The notes under the pieces were generated by a model, which ran no database searches, was not told the origin of the DNA, and saw only the letters and a list, made by a program, of their open reading frames with translations. The translations under genes and the position numbers were made by a program. DNA of 37,570 bases from Sphingomonadaceae bacterium (GTDB lineage: Bacteria; Pseudomonadota; Alphaproteobacteria; Sphingomonadales; Sphingomonadaceae): contig JASBUR010000034.1 in the NCBI GenBank assembly GCA_030147805.1, positions 1 through 37,570 on the forward strand. The letters are read 5' to 3'. Every line of letters begins with the position of its first letter. Position 1 is the stretch's first letter. Shown here piece after piece: positions 25,307 through 32,956 of this stretch.

Positions 25307-26403
25307 AGGACGACGAGCTCCGCCTTCATCGCGCCGGCCTGCTTCAGCGCCTCGAGGATGGCGACGAGATCGGACGGAGTCGCGCCGATGGCGTTGACCG
25401 CCTTGACGATCTCGCCGAGCGAGGCGCCGGGCGCGAAGGCGAACATCGGGCGCGCCTCTTCCTGGATGTCGATCTGGCTGCGCTGCTCCACCGCGGTCTG
25501 GCCGCGGCCGAACGGCTCGGGCTGGACGACCTGCGGGCGTTCGGTGACCGAGACGGTGAGCTTGCCGTGGCTGACCGCCGCCGGCGAGATGCGCACCTGG
25601 CCGTTGATGACGACGGTGCCGGTCCGCGCGTTGACGATCACGCGCGCCGGCGCCGCGGCCGGCTCGACGTTGAGATTCTCGATGATGCTCATCAGCGCGA
25701 TGCGCGTCTCGGCCCCGGGCTGCGCGCGGATGCGGATCGAGACGGCGTCGATCGCCTGCGCGACGCCGCCGCCGAGTTCGCTGTCGATCGCCTGCGCGAC
25801 GCGGCGCGCGGTGGTGAGATCGGCGTCGGCGAGGTTGAACATCAGATGCGGCGCGCTGGCGAAGCCGGCGTCGACCTCGCGTTCGACGCTGGCGCCGCCG
25901 GGGATGCGGCCCGCCGACGGGATGTTGACCGATACGTTCGATCCGTCGGCCGCCTCGATGCCGAGGCCGCCGACCGCGAGATTGCCCTGCGCCATCGCGT
26001 AGATCTGGTTGTCGGCGCCGCGCAGCGGCGCCATCAGCAAGGTGCCGCCGCGCAGCGACTTGGCCTTGCCGAGCGCCGAGACGGTGACGTCGAGCCGCTG
26101 GCCGGGCTTGGCGAAGGGCGGCAGCTCGGCGGTGATCATCACCGCGGCGGCGTTCTTGACTGCCGGGTTGACGCCGGGCGGCAAGGTCAGCCCGAAGCGC
26201 GCGGTGACGCCCTTCAGCCCCTGCGTCGCATAGTCGAGGCTGTCGTCGCCGGTGCCCGCCAGTCCGACGACGATGCCGTAGCCGGTGAGCTGGTTGGCGC
26301 GCAGCCCCTGGAAGGCGCCGAGGTCCTTGATGCGCTCGGCCTGCGCCGGCGCGACGAAGGCGAGGGCGGCAAGCAGCGTCAGCAGGCGGCGGGCGAGGCG
26401 CAT
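25303..26403 (-). CDS. flgI: Flagellar P-ring protein FlgI
   Basis: A 366-residue protein with a Sec signal (LLTLLAALAFVAPAQA) followed by the family start ERIKDLGAFQGLRANQLTGYGIVVGLAGTGDD. The length and the end (SDLVAILEALKQAGAMKAELVVL) are standard for FlgI. It polymerises in the periplasm around the rod with help from FlgA. It is coupled to flgJ (ATGA), and flgH precedes it by 10 bp. Confidence 0.97.
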   Translation of the reverse strand: MRLARRLLTLLAALAFVAPAQAERIKDLGAFQGLRANQLTGYGIVVGLAGTGDDSLDYATQGLKGVTARFGLTLPPGVNPAVKNAAAVMITAELPPFAKPGQRLDVTVSALGKAKSLRGGTLLMAPLRGADNQIYAMAQGNLAVGGLGIEAADGSNVSVNIPSAGRIPGGASVEREVDAGFASAPHLMFNLADADLTTARRVAQAIDSELGGGVAQAIDAVSIRIRAQPGAETRIALMSIIENLNVEPAAAPARVIVNARTGTVVINGQVRISPAAVSHGKLTVSVTERPQVVQPEPFGRGQTAVEQRSQIDIQEEARPMFAFAPGASLGEIVKAVNAIGATPSDLVAILEALKQAGAMKAELVVL

Positions 26404-26413
26404 GGACGATCCT

Positions 26414-27085
26414 CTAGAAGGGGCTGACGGCCGAGAAGAAGCGCTGCAGCCAGCCCTGGCGGCTGGCCACGGCGATCTCGCCGCTGCCCGAATAGGTGAT
26501 GCGCGCGTCGGCGACGCGGGTGGAGGCGATGCGGTTGTCGGCGGTGACGTCCTGCGGGCGGACCAGCCCCGAGATGCGGATATATTCGTCGCCGCGGTTG
26601 AGCGTCACGAGCTTCTCGCCGCGCACCAGCATCGTGCCGTTGGGGAACACCTCGGCGACGGTGACGGTGATCTCGCCCGACAACGTGTTCGACTGTTCGG
26701 CCGAGCCCTTGCCGCTGAACGACAGGTCGCCGCTGGCGCGCGCGTCGCTCGGGTTGAAGAAGTCGAGCGGACCGGTCGACGGCCCGGTCAGGCCGATGCT
26801 GCCCGAGCGGCTGGTGCCGGCGCTGTTCGATTTCGACGCCTGCGTCCGCTCGATGAGCGCGATGGTGATGATGTCGCCGACCATCGACGCGCGCGTGCCG
26901 CTGGTCAGCGGTGCGTAGCCGTTCTCGGCGTGGAAGATCGCGCCGTCGGCGACGCGCGCCGGCGGCGGCGGCGCGGCGAGCGTCGGGCGATAGTCGGCCG
27001 ACGCATGGCCGCCCGCGCCACAGGCGGCGAGCGCCAGCAGCGGCAGCAGCAGCAGCAGCAGCGACCTAGAGGTTCTGGTTGGCAT
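26414..27085 (-). CDS. flgH: Flagellar L-ring lipoprotein FlgH
   Basis: The protein has 223 residues. The lipobox LAAC gives lipidated Cys22. The family segments ENGYAPLTSGTRASMVGDIITIALIER, TLSGEITVTVAEVFPNGTMLVRGEK and YIRISGLVRPQDVTADN are clear. It forms the outer-membrane ring of the basal body. Its start lies inside the last 20 bp of flgG. Confidence 0.97.
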   Translation of the reverse strand: MPTRTSRSLLLLLLPLLALAACGAGGHASADYRPTLAAPPPPARVADGAIFHAENGYAPLTSGTRASMVGDIITIALIERTQASKSNSAGTSRSGSIGLTGPSTGPLDFFNPSDARASGDLSFSGKGSAEQSNTLSGEITVTVAEVFPNGTMLVRGEKLVTLNRGDEYIRISGLVRPQDVTADNRIASTRVADARITYSGSGEIAVASRQGWLQRFFSAVSPF

Positions 27086-27854
27086 TGCGCAGCATCTCGT
27101 CGGTGGCGGTGATCATCTTGGAGCTGACCTCGTAGGCGCGCTGCGTCTCGATCATGTCGACCAGTTCCTGGACGACGTTGACGTTCGACGCCTCGAGCGC
27201 CCCCTGCTGGATCGAGCCGCGGCCATCGATCGCCGCGGGGCCGGTCTGCGGCGTGCCCGAGGCCGCGGTCTCGACGAGCAAGTTGCTGCCGAGCGCCTGC
27301 ATCCCGGCGGGATTGACGAAGCGCGCCAGTTCGATCTGGCCGAGGGTCGTCGCCTCGGTCTCGCCGGGCATCTTCGCCGACACGGTGCCGTCGCTGCCGA
27401 TGGTGATCGATTCGGTGCCCTCGGGCACCTGGATCTGCGGCTGCAGCGGGTAGCCCTCGCCGGTGACGATCTGCCCTTCGGCCGAGATGTTGAAGTTGCC
27501 GGCGCGGGTATAGCCGATGCGGCCGTCGGGCATCGAAATCTGGAAGAAGCCGTCGCCCTCGATCGCCAGGTCGAGCGGGTTGTCGGTGGTGCTGAGCGCG
27601 CCCTGCGTGTTGAGCCGCGCGGTGCCGGTCATCTGCACGCCCGAGCCGAGCGCGGTGCCGGTGGCGTAGCGCGCTTCCGCCGACGACGGCGCGCCGGCGG
27701 CGGTGATCGTCTGGTAGGCGAGCGTCTCGAACTGCGCGCGGTCGCGCTTGAAGCCGGTGGTGTTCACGTTCGCCAGGTTGTTGGCGATGACGCGCATGCG
27801 CGCGGCCTGGGCGTCGAGCCCGGTGCGGGCGACATGAAGGGCGGCAGTGGTCAT
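27066..27854 (-). CDS. flgG: Distal rod protein FlgG
   Basis: A 262-residue protein. The rod signature ARTGLDAQAARMRVIANNLANVNTTGFKRDRAQFE is at the N-terminus and the C-terminal helix is EASNVNVVQELVDMIETQRAYEVSSKMITATDEML. The insertion between the D0 helix and the rest, which gives the straight rod, is present. It lies 31 bp behind flgF. Confidence 0.97.
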   Translation of the reverse strand: MTTAALHVARTGLDAQAARMRVIANNLANVNTTGFKRDRAQFETLAYQTITAAGAPSSAEARYATGTALGSGVQMTGTARLNTQGALSTTDNPLDLAIEGDGFFQISMPDGRIGYTRAGNFNISAEGQIVTGEGYPLQPQIQVPEGTESITIGSDGTVSAKMPGETEATTLGQIELARFVNPAGMQALGSNLLVETAASGTPQTGPAAIDGRGSIQQGALEASNVNVVQELVDMIETQRAYEVSSKMITATDEMLRNANQNL

Positions 27855-27885
27855 GGCTTACTCCTCTGAATTCGGTCCGTCCGGG

Positions 27886-28635
27886 TCAGTCGGGCAGGCG
27901 CATCAGGTCGACCGCGGAGACGTCGATCTCCTGCGCCGAGCTGATGAGCTTGACCTGCTGGTCCCAGGCGCGGCTCGCCTCGATCATCTCGACGAGCGCC
28001 TTGGTGACGTCGACGTTCGATCCTTCGAGGCTCTTGGGCTGGATTTGCGCGGTGATGTCGGCGGGCAGGATCGCGCCGAGGTCGCCCTCGACGCGGAACA
28101 GCCCGTCCATCGCCTTCTTGACCTTGAGCCCCGTCGCCGAGGCGAGCTTGAGCCGGTCGAGTTCCTGCGGGACGTTCGGGTCGCCGCCGGCGGGCACGAT
28201 CCAGATCTTGCCGTCCGAATCGACGCGGATCGCGTCGACCGGCGGAATGGTGATCGGCCCCTGGTTGCCGATGACGGGATGGCCGTCGCCGGTCGTCAGC
28301 AGGCCGCTGTCGTTGCGCACGAGGTCGCCGCGGCGGGTGTAGGCTTCCTCGCCCTCGGGCGACTGCACCGCCAGCAGCGCGTCGCCGAGGACCGCGATGT
28401 CGAGGTCGCGCCCGGTCTCGGCGATCACGCCCGATTTCATGTCGGCCGACACCACCTCCTCGGCGGCGGTGGCGCGCGATTCGAGGCCGCCGCCCTGCAC
28501 CCACAGCGACCGGACCGACGACATTTCCGCACGAAAGCCGGTGGTGCTGGCGTTGGCGAGGTTGTTGGCGATCGCCGCCTGACGCGCCATCGCGCCGCGC
28601 AGCGCCGAGAGCGAGGTATAGGCGACCTTGTCCAC
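27886..28635 (-). CDS. flgF: Proximal rod protein FlgF
   Basis: The protein has 249 residues from a GTG start at 28635, placed 2 bp after the flgE stop with GGAG a few bases upstream. The frame is open further upstream, but that stretch lies inside flgE. Rod motifs: LRGAMARQAAIANNLANASTTGFRAEM at the N-terminus and GSNVDVTKALVEMIEASRAWDQQVKLI at the C-terminus. Confidence 0.94.
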   Translation of the reverse strand: MDKVAYTSLSALRGAMARQAAIANNLANASTTGFRAEMSSVRSLWVQGGGLESRATAAEEVVSADMKSGVIAETGRDLDIAVLGDALLAVQSPEGEEAYTRRGDLVRNDSGLLTTGDGHPVIGNQGPITIPPVDAIRVDSDGKIWIVPAGGDPNVPQELDRLKLASATGLKVKKAMDGLFRVEGDLGAILPADITAQIQPKSLEGSNVDVTKALVEMIEASRAWDQQVKLISSAQEIDVSAVDLMRLPD

Positions 28636-28637
28636 CG

Positions 28638-29894
28638 TTAGCTCCGCATATTGATGATCGCCTGGGTCATCGTCGAGCCGGTCTCGATGGCCTTGGCGTT
28701 CGCCTGGAAGTTGCGCTGGGCTGAAATCAGCGCGACGAGTTCCTCGGTGATGTCGACGTTGGCGCGCTCGAGCGCCCCCGACTGGACGCGGCCGAGGCCG
28801 TCCTGGCCCGCCTCGCCGACCGTCGGCTGCCCGCTGGCGCCGGTGATCGACCAATTGGCGTCGCCGCGCTGCTTGAGCCCGGCGGGGTTGGAGAAATTGG
28901 CCATCGCCAGCTTGGCGATCGCCTGCGTCTCGCCGTTCGAGAAGGTCGCCGAAACGAGCCCGTCCTCGCCGATGCTGACGTCGCTCAGCGTGCCCGCCGA
29001 GGCGCCGTTCTGCTCGCTGGCGAGCAGGGTGAAGGGGCCCGAGGCCTGGTTGGTGGTGCCGAGGTCGAGCGACAGCGTGATCGGCGCCGAGGCGCCCGAC
29101 GGGAACACGCCGGTAAAGGCGACGGCGCTGGTCGGCGCGGTGCGGTTGCCGCCGGCGTCGAAGGTCATGGTCACCGGCGACGGCGTCGCCTCCTCGGCGC
29201 CGACGAACAGCCGCGCCTGCCAGGTGCTCGTCGGCACGTCGGCGGTGCGGGTGTAGTAGACCGTCGCCGGGAAGCTGTTGCCGGCGCTGTCGTAGACCAC
29301 GGTCTGTGTCGAGTGGTTGTAGCTGTTGGGGTCGAGCCGATCGAACGCATAGGGGTTCGCCGCCGAATAGACCGCGCGGCTGGCGGGCAGGTCGGCGTTG
29401 GCGGGCAGCGTCACCTGCAGGTCGATCGAGGTGGTGGCGCGCGGGATTCCCGAACGCTGCGGGATCTGGATGTTGGTCGAGGCGGCGAGGCCGGTGGCGG
29501 TCAGATTGCCGTCGGGGTCGACCGGCAGCCCCTGCAGGAAGCCGCCGCTCGAATCGACGAGATAGCCGTTGTCGTCGATCGACATCTTGCCGTTGCGCGT
29601 GAACACGGTGTTGCCGCCCGCGAGCGCATCGCGCGTCACGAAGAAGCCGCTGCCGGCAATCGCCAGGTCGAGCTCGCGCGAGGTGGTCTCGTAGCCGCCC
29701 TGCGTGAACTGCTGCTCGATCGCCTTCAGCCGCGTGCCGTTGCCGGCCGAGGTGCGCGACGGCGAGATGATGTCGCCGAACTCGGTGCGGCTCTTCTTGA
29801 AGCCGTAGGAGCCGACGTTGGCGATGTTGTTCGAGACGGTGGCGAGCTCGGTCTGCGCGCCCTTGAGGCCGGAAAGCGAGGTGTAGAAGGACAT
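28638..29894 (-). CDS. flgE: Flagellar hook protein FlgE
   Basis: A 418-residue protein. The N-terminus is SGLKGAQTELATVSNNIANVGSYGFKKSRTEFGD and the C-terminus is ERANVDITEELVALISAQRNFQANAKAIETGSTMTQAIINMRS. The middle region is a beta-rich hook domain. It polymerises into the hook with the FlgD cap. It lies 18 bp downstream of flgD. Confidence 0.96.
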   Translation of the reverse strand: MSFYTSLSGLKGAQTELATVSNNIANVGSYGFKKSRTEFGDIISPSRTSAGNGTRLKAIEQQFTQGGYETTSRELDLAIAGSGFFVTRDALAGGNTVFTRNGKMSIDDNGYLVDSSGGFLQGLPVDPDGNLTATGLAASTNIQIPQRSGIPRATTSIDLQVTLPANADLPASRAVYSAANPYAFDRLDPNSYNHSTQTVVYDSAGNSFPATVYYTRTADVPTSTWQARLFVGAEEATPSPVTMTFDAGGNRTAPTSAVAFTGVFPSGASAPITLSLDLGTTNQASGPFTLLASEQNGASAGTLSDVSIGEDGLVSATFSNGETQAIAKLAMANFSNPAGLKQRGDANWSITGASGQPTVGEAGQDGLGRVQSGALERANVDITEELVALISAQRNFQANAKAIETGSTMTQAIINMRS

Positions 29895-29912
29895 CGGACG
29901 TTCCTTTCTGAA

Positions 29913-30575
29913 TCAGGCGAGGCGGAGCGCGGCGTCGGGGCTGATCGCGCCGAGACCGGTGAGGAGTTTGGTCGAGCCGCCGTTGGCGGGGGACTGGATG
30001 CCGCCGACGACCGTCCAGGTCGCGGTCGGCGTCTCGAGCGTCTCGGTGCCCGCCTTGGCGGTGACGACGATCTTGACCGGGCCGGTGGCGACGGTTTCGC
30101 CCTCGGCGTTCTTGCCGTCCCAGGCGAAGGGGAGGGTGCCCGCAGTCTGCGGGCCGAGCACATCCTCGTGGAGGATGGCACCGTCGGCGTTGACATAGGC
30201 CACCGACAGCTGGTCGGCATCCTCGGGGAGCACCAGCTCGCCCGCATAGCTGCCGTCCTTCAGCGGCGCCGCCACGTCGGACTCGGCGAGCACGGTGCGG
30301 CCGATCCAGCTGGCGGCGTCGTTGATCCGGCCGCCACCCAGGCTCGACACCAGCGTCTTCAGGCTCGAGTTGATCTCGGCGATGCCGGCAACCTGCGAGA
30401 ACTGCGCCATCTGCGCGACCATCTGCGTGTTGTCGACGGGGTTGAACGGGTCCTGCGTGGTGAGCTGCGTCGTCATCAGCCGCAGGAAATCGTTCTGGTC
30501 CATCGCGCCCGCCGCCTTGGTGGCGGTGGTCGCGGCGCCGGCGGTCGCCGACGTGCTGCTGCCGACGGCGGTCAC
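29913..30575 (-). CDS. flgD: Hook-capping protein FlgD
   Basis: A 220-residue protein. The conserved N-terminal part is MDQNDFLRLMTTQLTTQDPFNPVDNTQMVAQMAQFSQVAGI. Two beta domains follow (FlgD Ig-like and tudor-like, with LPFAWDGKNAEGE). It caps the growing hook and is absent from the final organelle. Its start overlaps the flgC stop by 4 bp. Confidence 0.95.
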   Translation of the reverse strand: MTAVGSSTSATAGAATTATKAAGAMDQNDFLRLMTTQLTTQDPFNPVDNTQMVAQMAQFSQVAGIAEINSSLKTLVSSLGGGRINDAASWIGRTVLAESDVAAPLKDGSYAGELVLPEDADQLSVAYVNADGAILHEDVLGPQTAGTLPFAWDGKNAEGETVATGPVKIVVTAKAGTETLETPTATWTVVGGIQSPANGGSTKLLTGLGAISPDAALRLA

Positions 30576-30976
30576 TGGCCGAGCCTCAGCGTATCGAGCG
30601 TCAGCGTCTTCGCCGTCTGCAGCACCTGGACGTTGTTCTGATACTGGCGCGCCGTCTCGACCATCTCGATCAGTTCGGCCGAGCTGTCGACGCCGGCGTC
30701 CCAGACGAAGCCGTCCTTGTCGGCGAGCGGGTGGCCGGGTGCGTGACGCTTCACCGGCTCGATATCCGCCTGGACGACGCGGCTGACGGTGACGGTCGAC
30801 ACGCCGGCGCGCTCGGTGACGGTCTCGAAGACCGGCTTCAAGGCGCGGAAGGCGCTTTCCTTGGTGCCCGAGACCGCGCTCGCGTTGGCGAGGTTGGAGG
30901 CGGTGGTGTTGAGGCGCACCAGCTGCGCCGACATCGCGCGACCGGCGATATCGAAGACGTTCATCGGGCCCGACAT
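30572..30976 (-). CDS. flgC: Proximal rod protein FlgC
   Basis: A 134-residue protein. The N-terminus is NVFDIAGRAMSAQLVRLNTTASNLANA and the C-terminal helix is SAELIEMVETARQYQNNVQVLQTAKTLTLDTLRLGQ. The first residues MSGP may not be translated, since a second Met occurs at position 5. It lies 3 bp after flgB. Confidence 0.96.
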   Translation of the reverse strand: MSGPMNVFDIAGRAMSAQLVRLNTTASNLANASAVSGTKESAFRALKPVFETVTERAGVSTVTVSRVVQADIEPVKRHAPGHPLADKDGFVWDAGVDSSAELIEMVETARQYQNNVQVLQTAKTLTLDTLRLGQ

Positions 30977-30979
30977 CGG

Positions 30980-31330
30980 CTATTCTCCCCGGAGCGAGCG
31001 CTTGAGGGTACCGATGCGGCCTTCGAGGAAGGACAGCGTCGTGCGATATTGTACGGCGTTCTCCGAAAACAGCGTCTGCTCGGTCGACAGTTCGACGGTG
31101 TTGCCGTCGAGCGAGGGCGAGATCGGAATGCGGTAGGCGACCGCCTCTTCCGCCGCCTGGTCGGCGCTCTGGCCGCGCACGACGCTGGCCAGCGCGGTCT
31201 CGAAGTCGAGATCGCGCGCCTTGTAGTTGGGCGTCGCCGCGTTCGCGATGTTCGACGCCAGCATGGAGAGGCGCTGCGAGCGGAGCGACAGCGCCGCCCC
31301 ATGCACCCCGAACAGGCTTTCGTTCGCCAT
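30980..31330 (-). CDS. flgB: Proximal rod protein FlgB
   Basis: A 116-residue protein, the first gene of the flgB-L operon. It shows MLASNIANAATPNYKARDLDFE near the N-terminus and the C-terminal helix VQYRTTLSFLEGRIGTLKRSLRG. The ATG at 31330 has a strong GGAGGA site. A consensus sigma-54 promoter lies about 75 bp upstream. Confidence 0.96.
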   Translation of the reverse strand: MANESLFGVHGAALSLRSQRLSMLASNIANAATPNYKARDLDFETALASVVRGQSADQAAEEAVAYRIPISPSLDGNTVELSTEQTLFSENAVQYRTTLSFLEGRIGTLKRSLRGE

Positions 31331-31403
31331 CTTGGCATTCCTCCTAAATCCGCAGCCCGATCTGTCGTTATTCCGACGGAGGGACCCGATCGGTCGGGTG
31401 TCC

Positions 31404-31419
31404 AGCAAGTCGCGTGCCA
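31404..31419 (-). promoter_or_regulatory. Sigma-54 promoter of flgBCDEFGHIJKL
   Basis: On the minus strand, TGGCACgcgacTTGCT is a perfect sigma-54 consensus with correct spacing. The expected start is near 31393, on a small palindrome (ACCCGA/TCGGGT, 31384-31399) that could be an operator. Confidence 0.85.
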
Positions 31420-31436
31420 GTTGCTTGCGCTGTGGC

Positions 31437-31468
31437 GGCGCCGTGCCCTTTGCCTCGGGCACGGCGCC
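31437..31468. promoter_or_regulatory. Inverted repeat between divergent sigma-54 promoters
   Basis: Perfect 12-bp arms (GGCGCCGTGCCC and GGGCACGGCGCC) are separated by 8 bp. It sits almost midway between the flgB and flgA promoters. Symmetry and place suggest a binding site for a shared enhancer-binding regulator, such as a FlbD- or FleQ-like protein. This is inferred, as no such regulator is in the window. A cruciform or terminator role is an alternative. Confidence 0.5.
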
Positions 31469-31493
31469 CCGCCAGCTGCGGCGCCGGCGCAGT

Positions 31494-31509
31494 TGGCACG
31501 GCTGTTGCC
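31494..31509 (+). promoter_or_regulatory. Sigma-54 promoter of flgA
   Basis: TGGCACggctgTTGCC matches the sigma-54 consensus except the last base, with GG-N10-GC spacing. The predicted start is about 20 bp before the flgA GTG. Confidence 0.8.
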
Positions 31510-31542
31510 TCTGAGCGCCCACCATCGTGGGAGCACCCGACA

Positions 31543-32070
31543 GTGACGCTTTTCCGACGCCTGATCCTGCCCGCCCTGGCGCTTGCCGCGCCGGGGGCGG
31601 CTTCGACCCCGGCCTATGAGGACCTCGACCGGCTCGAGGCGCGCGTCGTCGCCGCCGTCGGCGCCGGCATCGGCGAGCCCGGCGGGCCGCAGCGGCCGAT
31701 CGACCGGCGGCTGCGCCTGGCGGCCTGCCCGGCGGCGCCGATGGTCACGATGCCGATCGCCGGCGCCGCCACGCTCGATTGCGAGGCGCTCGGCTGGCGT
31801 ATCCACGTTCCGCTCGCGCGCACGACGATCGCCGGCCCGGCCGGCTATGGCGCCACCGCGCCGCGCGAGAAGGTCGAGCCGGTGATCCGCAAGGGCGACC
31901 AGGTCGAGGTCGTGGCGATGGGCGGCATGTTCACCGTCAGCACGATCGCGGTGGCGCAGCAGGACGGCGCGCCGGGCGATCGCATCCGCCTCAAGGGCGA
32001 TACGAAGGCGGCGCCGTTCTTCGCGCAGGTCGAAGCGCCGGGACGCGTCGTCGTCTCGCGCTTCAACTAA
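31543..32070 (+). CDS. flgA: P-ring assembly chaperone FlgA
   Basis: The protein has 175 residues from a GTG at 31543, preceded by GGGAG. A signal peptide (LFRRLILPALALAAPGAAS) directs it to the periplasm. The C-terminal SAF-like domain is recognisable from EKVEPVIRKGDQVEVVAMGGMFTVSTIAVAQQDG and GDRIRLKG. FlgA aids FlgI polymerisation. The frame is open upstream, but that region contains the sigma-54 promoter, which excludes the longer start. Confidence 0.9.
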   Translation: MTLFRRLILPALALAAPGAASTPAYEDLDRLEARVVAAVGAGIGEPGGPQRPIDRRLRLAACPAAPMVTMPIAGAATLDCEALGWRIHVPLARTTIAGPAGYGATAPREKVEPVIRKGDQVEVVAMGGMFTVSTIAVAQQDGAPGDRIRLKGDTKAAPFFAQVEAPGRVVVSRFN

Positions 32071-32073
32071 AAT

Positions 32074-32100
32074 TTAAGGGATGCGGGCCGCCGCCGTTAT
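32074..32100 (+). promoter_or_regulatory. Sigma-28 type promoter of flgM
   Basis: TTAA, 15 bp and GCCGTTAT. It shares the GCCGTTA core and spacing with the motAB promoter, and the -35 is one base from TAAA. It starts directly after the flgA stop codon. It would give flgM its own FliA-dependent transcript. Confidence 0.55.
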
Positions 32101-32157
32101 AGGGGCAGGTACGCATTCCAACGGGGTGCTCTCCTTCGGGTTCGGAAGGGTGTGAAG

Positions 32158-32436
32158 ATGATCAAGTCGGTAGGTGACAAGCAGTTCGGCAGGATCGACG
32201 CGCCGCGCGTCGGTCTCGACCGCACCGCGTCGGCGGCGAAGCCCGCCGCGGTCGCGGGCGCGGCCGCGCAGCCGGGCGCGCCGGTCAGCCCAGCGGCCGA
32301 CATGGCGGCGCAGGGCGTCCCGGTCGACGGCGCCAAGGTCGCGGCGATCAAGGCGGCGATCGCCGAGGGCCGCTATCCGGTCGATCCGGCGAAGCTCGCC
32401 GACGCGATGATCAAGTTCGCGGCTTCGGGCGAATGA
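32158..32436 (+). CDS. flgM: Anti-sigma-28 factor FlgM
   Basis: A 92-residue protein. The N-terminal half is disordered and Ala/Pro-rich, and the C-terminal part (VPVDGAKVAAIKAAIAEGRYPVDPAKLADAMIKFA) holds the FliA-binding helices conserved in FlgM. The ATG at 32158 is preferred over an adjoining GTG at 32152. FlgM binds FliA until it is secreted through the completed hook. It overlaps the next gene by 4 bp. Confidence 0.9.
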   Translation: MIKSVGDKQFGRIDAPRVGLDRTASAAKPAAVAGAAAQPGAPVSPAADMAAQGVPVDGAKVAAIKAAIAEGRYPVDPAKLADAMIKFAASGE

Positions 32437-32750
32437 CGCCGGCGCCGCTCCACCGGCTGGAAGCCTGCCATCACGCGCTGATCGACGCGCTCGATGCGCA
32501 GGACATCGATGCGCTCGAAGGCTCGATCGACGCCTTCCGCTCGGCGCTCGAGGCGGTGCATGCCGAGGGCGCGTGGCGCGACCAGCCCGGCGTGCTCGAC
32601 TGCATCGGCCGCATCCACCGGCTGTCGGAAGCCGCCCGCATCCGCGTCAATTTTCTGACGGATCTCAACCAGCAGCGCATCGAAGCGCTCGCCGCCGCGC
32701 GCGGCCGCGAGAATGTCGTCGTCTACGGACGGACGGGCCGCGCGGCGTAG
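32433..32750 (+). CDS. flgN: FlgN-like flagellar export chaperone
   Basis: A 105-residue, largely helical protein (LHRLEACHHALIDALDAQDIDALEGSIDAF, then IHRLSEAARIRVNFLTDLNQQRIEAL). Position directly behind flgM, ATGA coupling, size and helical character match FlgN, the chaperone for FlgK and FlgL. Sequence similarity to FlgN is weak in general, so the name rests mainly on context. Confidence 0.65.
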   Translation: MTPAPLHRLEACHHALIDALDAQDIDALEGSIDAFRSALEAVHAEGAWRDQPGVLDCIGRIHRLSEAARIRVNFLTDLNQQRIEALAAARGRENVVVYGRTGRAA

Positions 32751-32841
32751 CATCGCGCCAGCTCCGCCCGGGAGCCGCACACGATTTCTGAGTTCACCCG
32801 GAGCTTGCCGACGGGCGAGCTATCCCCAGCGTCAGGGCAGG

Positions 32842-32870
32842 CTCGCCCTTCGACAAGCCCAAGGTGAGCG
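32842..32870. repeat. Dispersed intergenic repeat, sphingomonad type
   Basis: A sequence with the core CCCTTCGACAAGCCCAAGG and imperfect inverted ends (GCTCGCC.. / ..GGTGAGC). From memory it closely resembles a very common intergenic repeat in sphingomonad genomes. No other copy lies in this window. Confidence 0.45.
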
Positions 32871-32912
32871 CCCCGGGGGGACGGCCGCGCTCAAAATGCT
32901 TGATCCCCCATT

Positions 32913-32928
32913 TGGCACGCGCATTGCG
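32913..32928 (+). promoter_or_regulatory. Sigma-54 promoter of the transglycosylase-flhA-fliA operon
   Basis: TGGCACgcgcaTTGCG matches the sigma-54 consensus except the last base, with correct spacing. The expected start is around 32940, about 17 bp before the first gene. Confidence 0.8.
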
Positions 32929-32956
32929 AGATAGCCCCTGAAGCAGAAGGGGCGTC

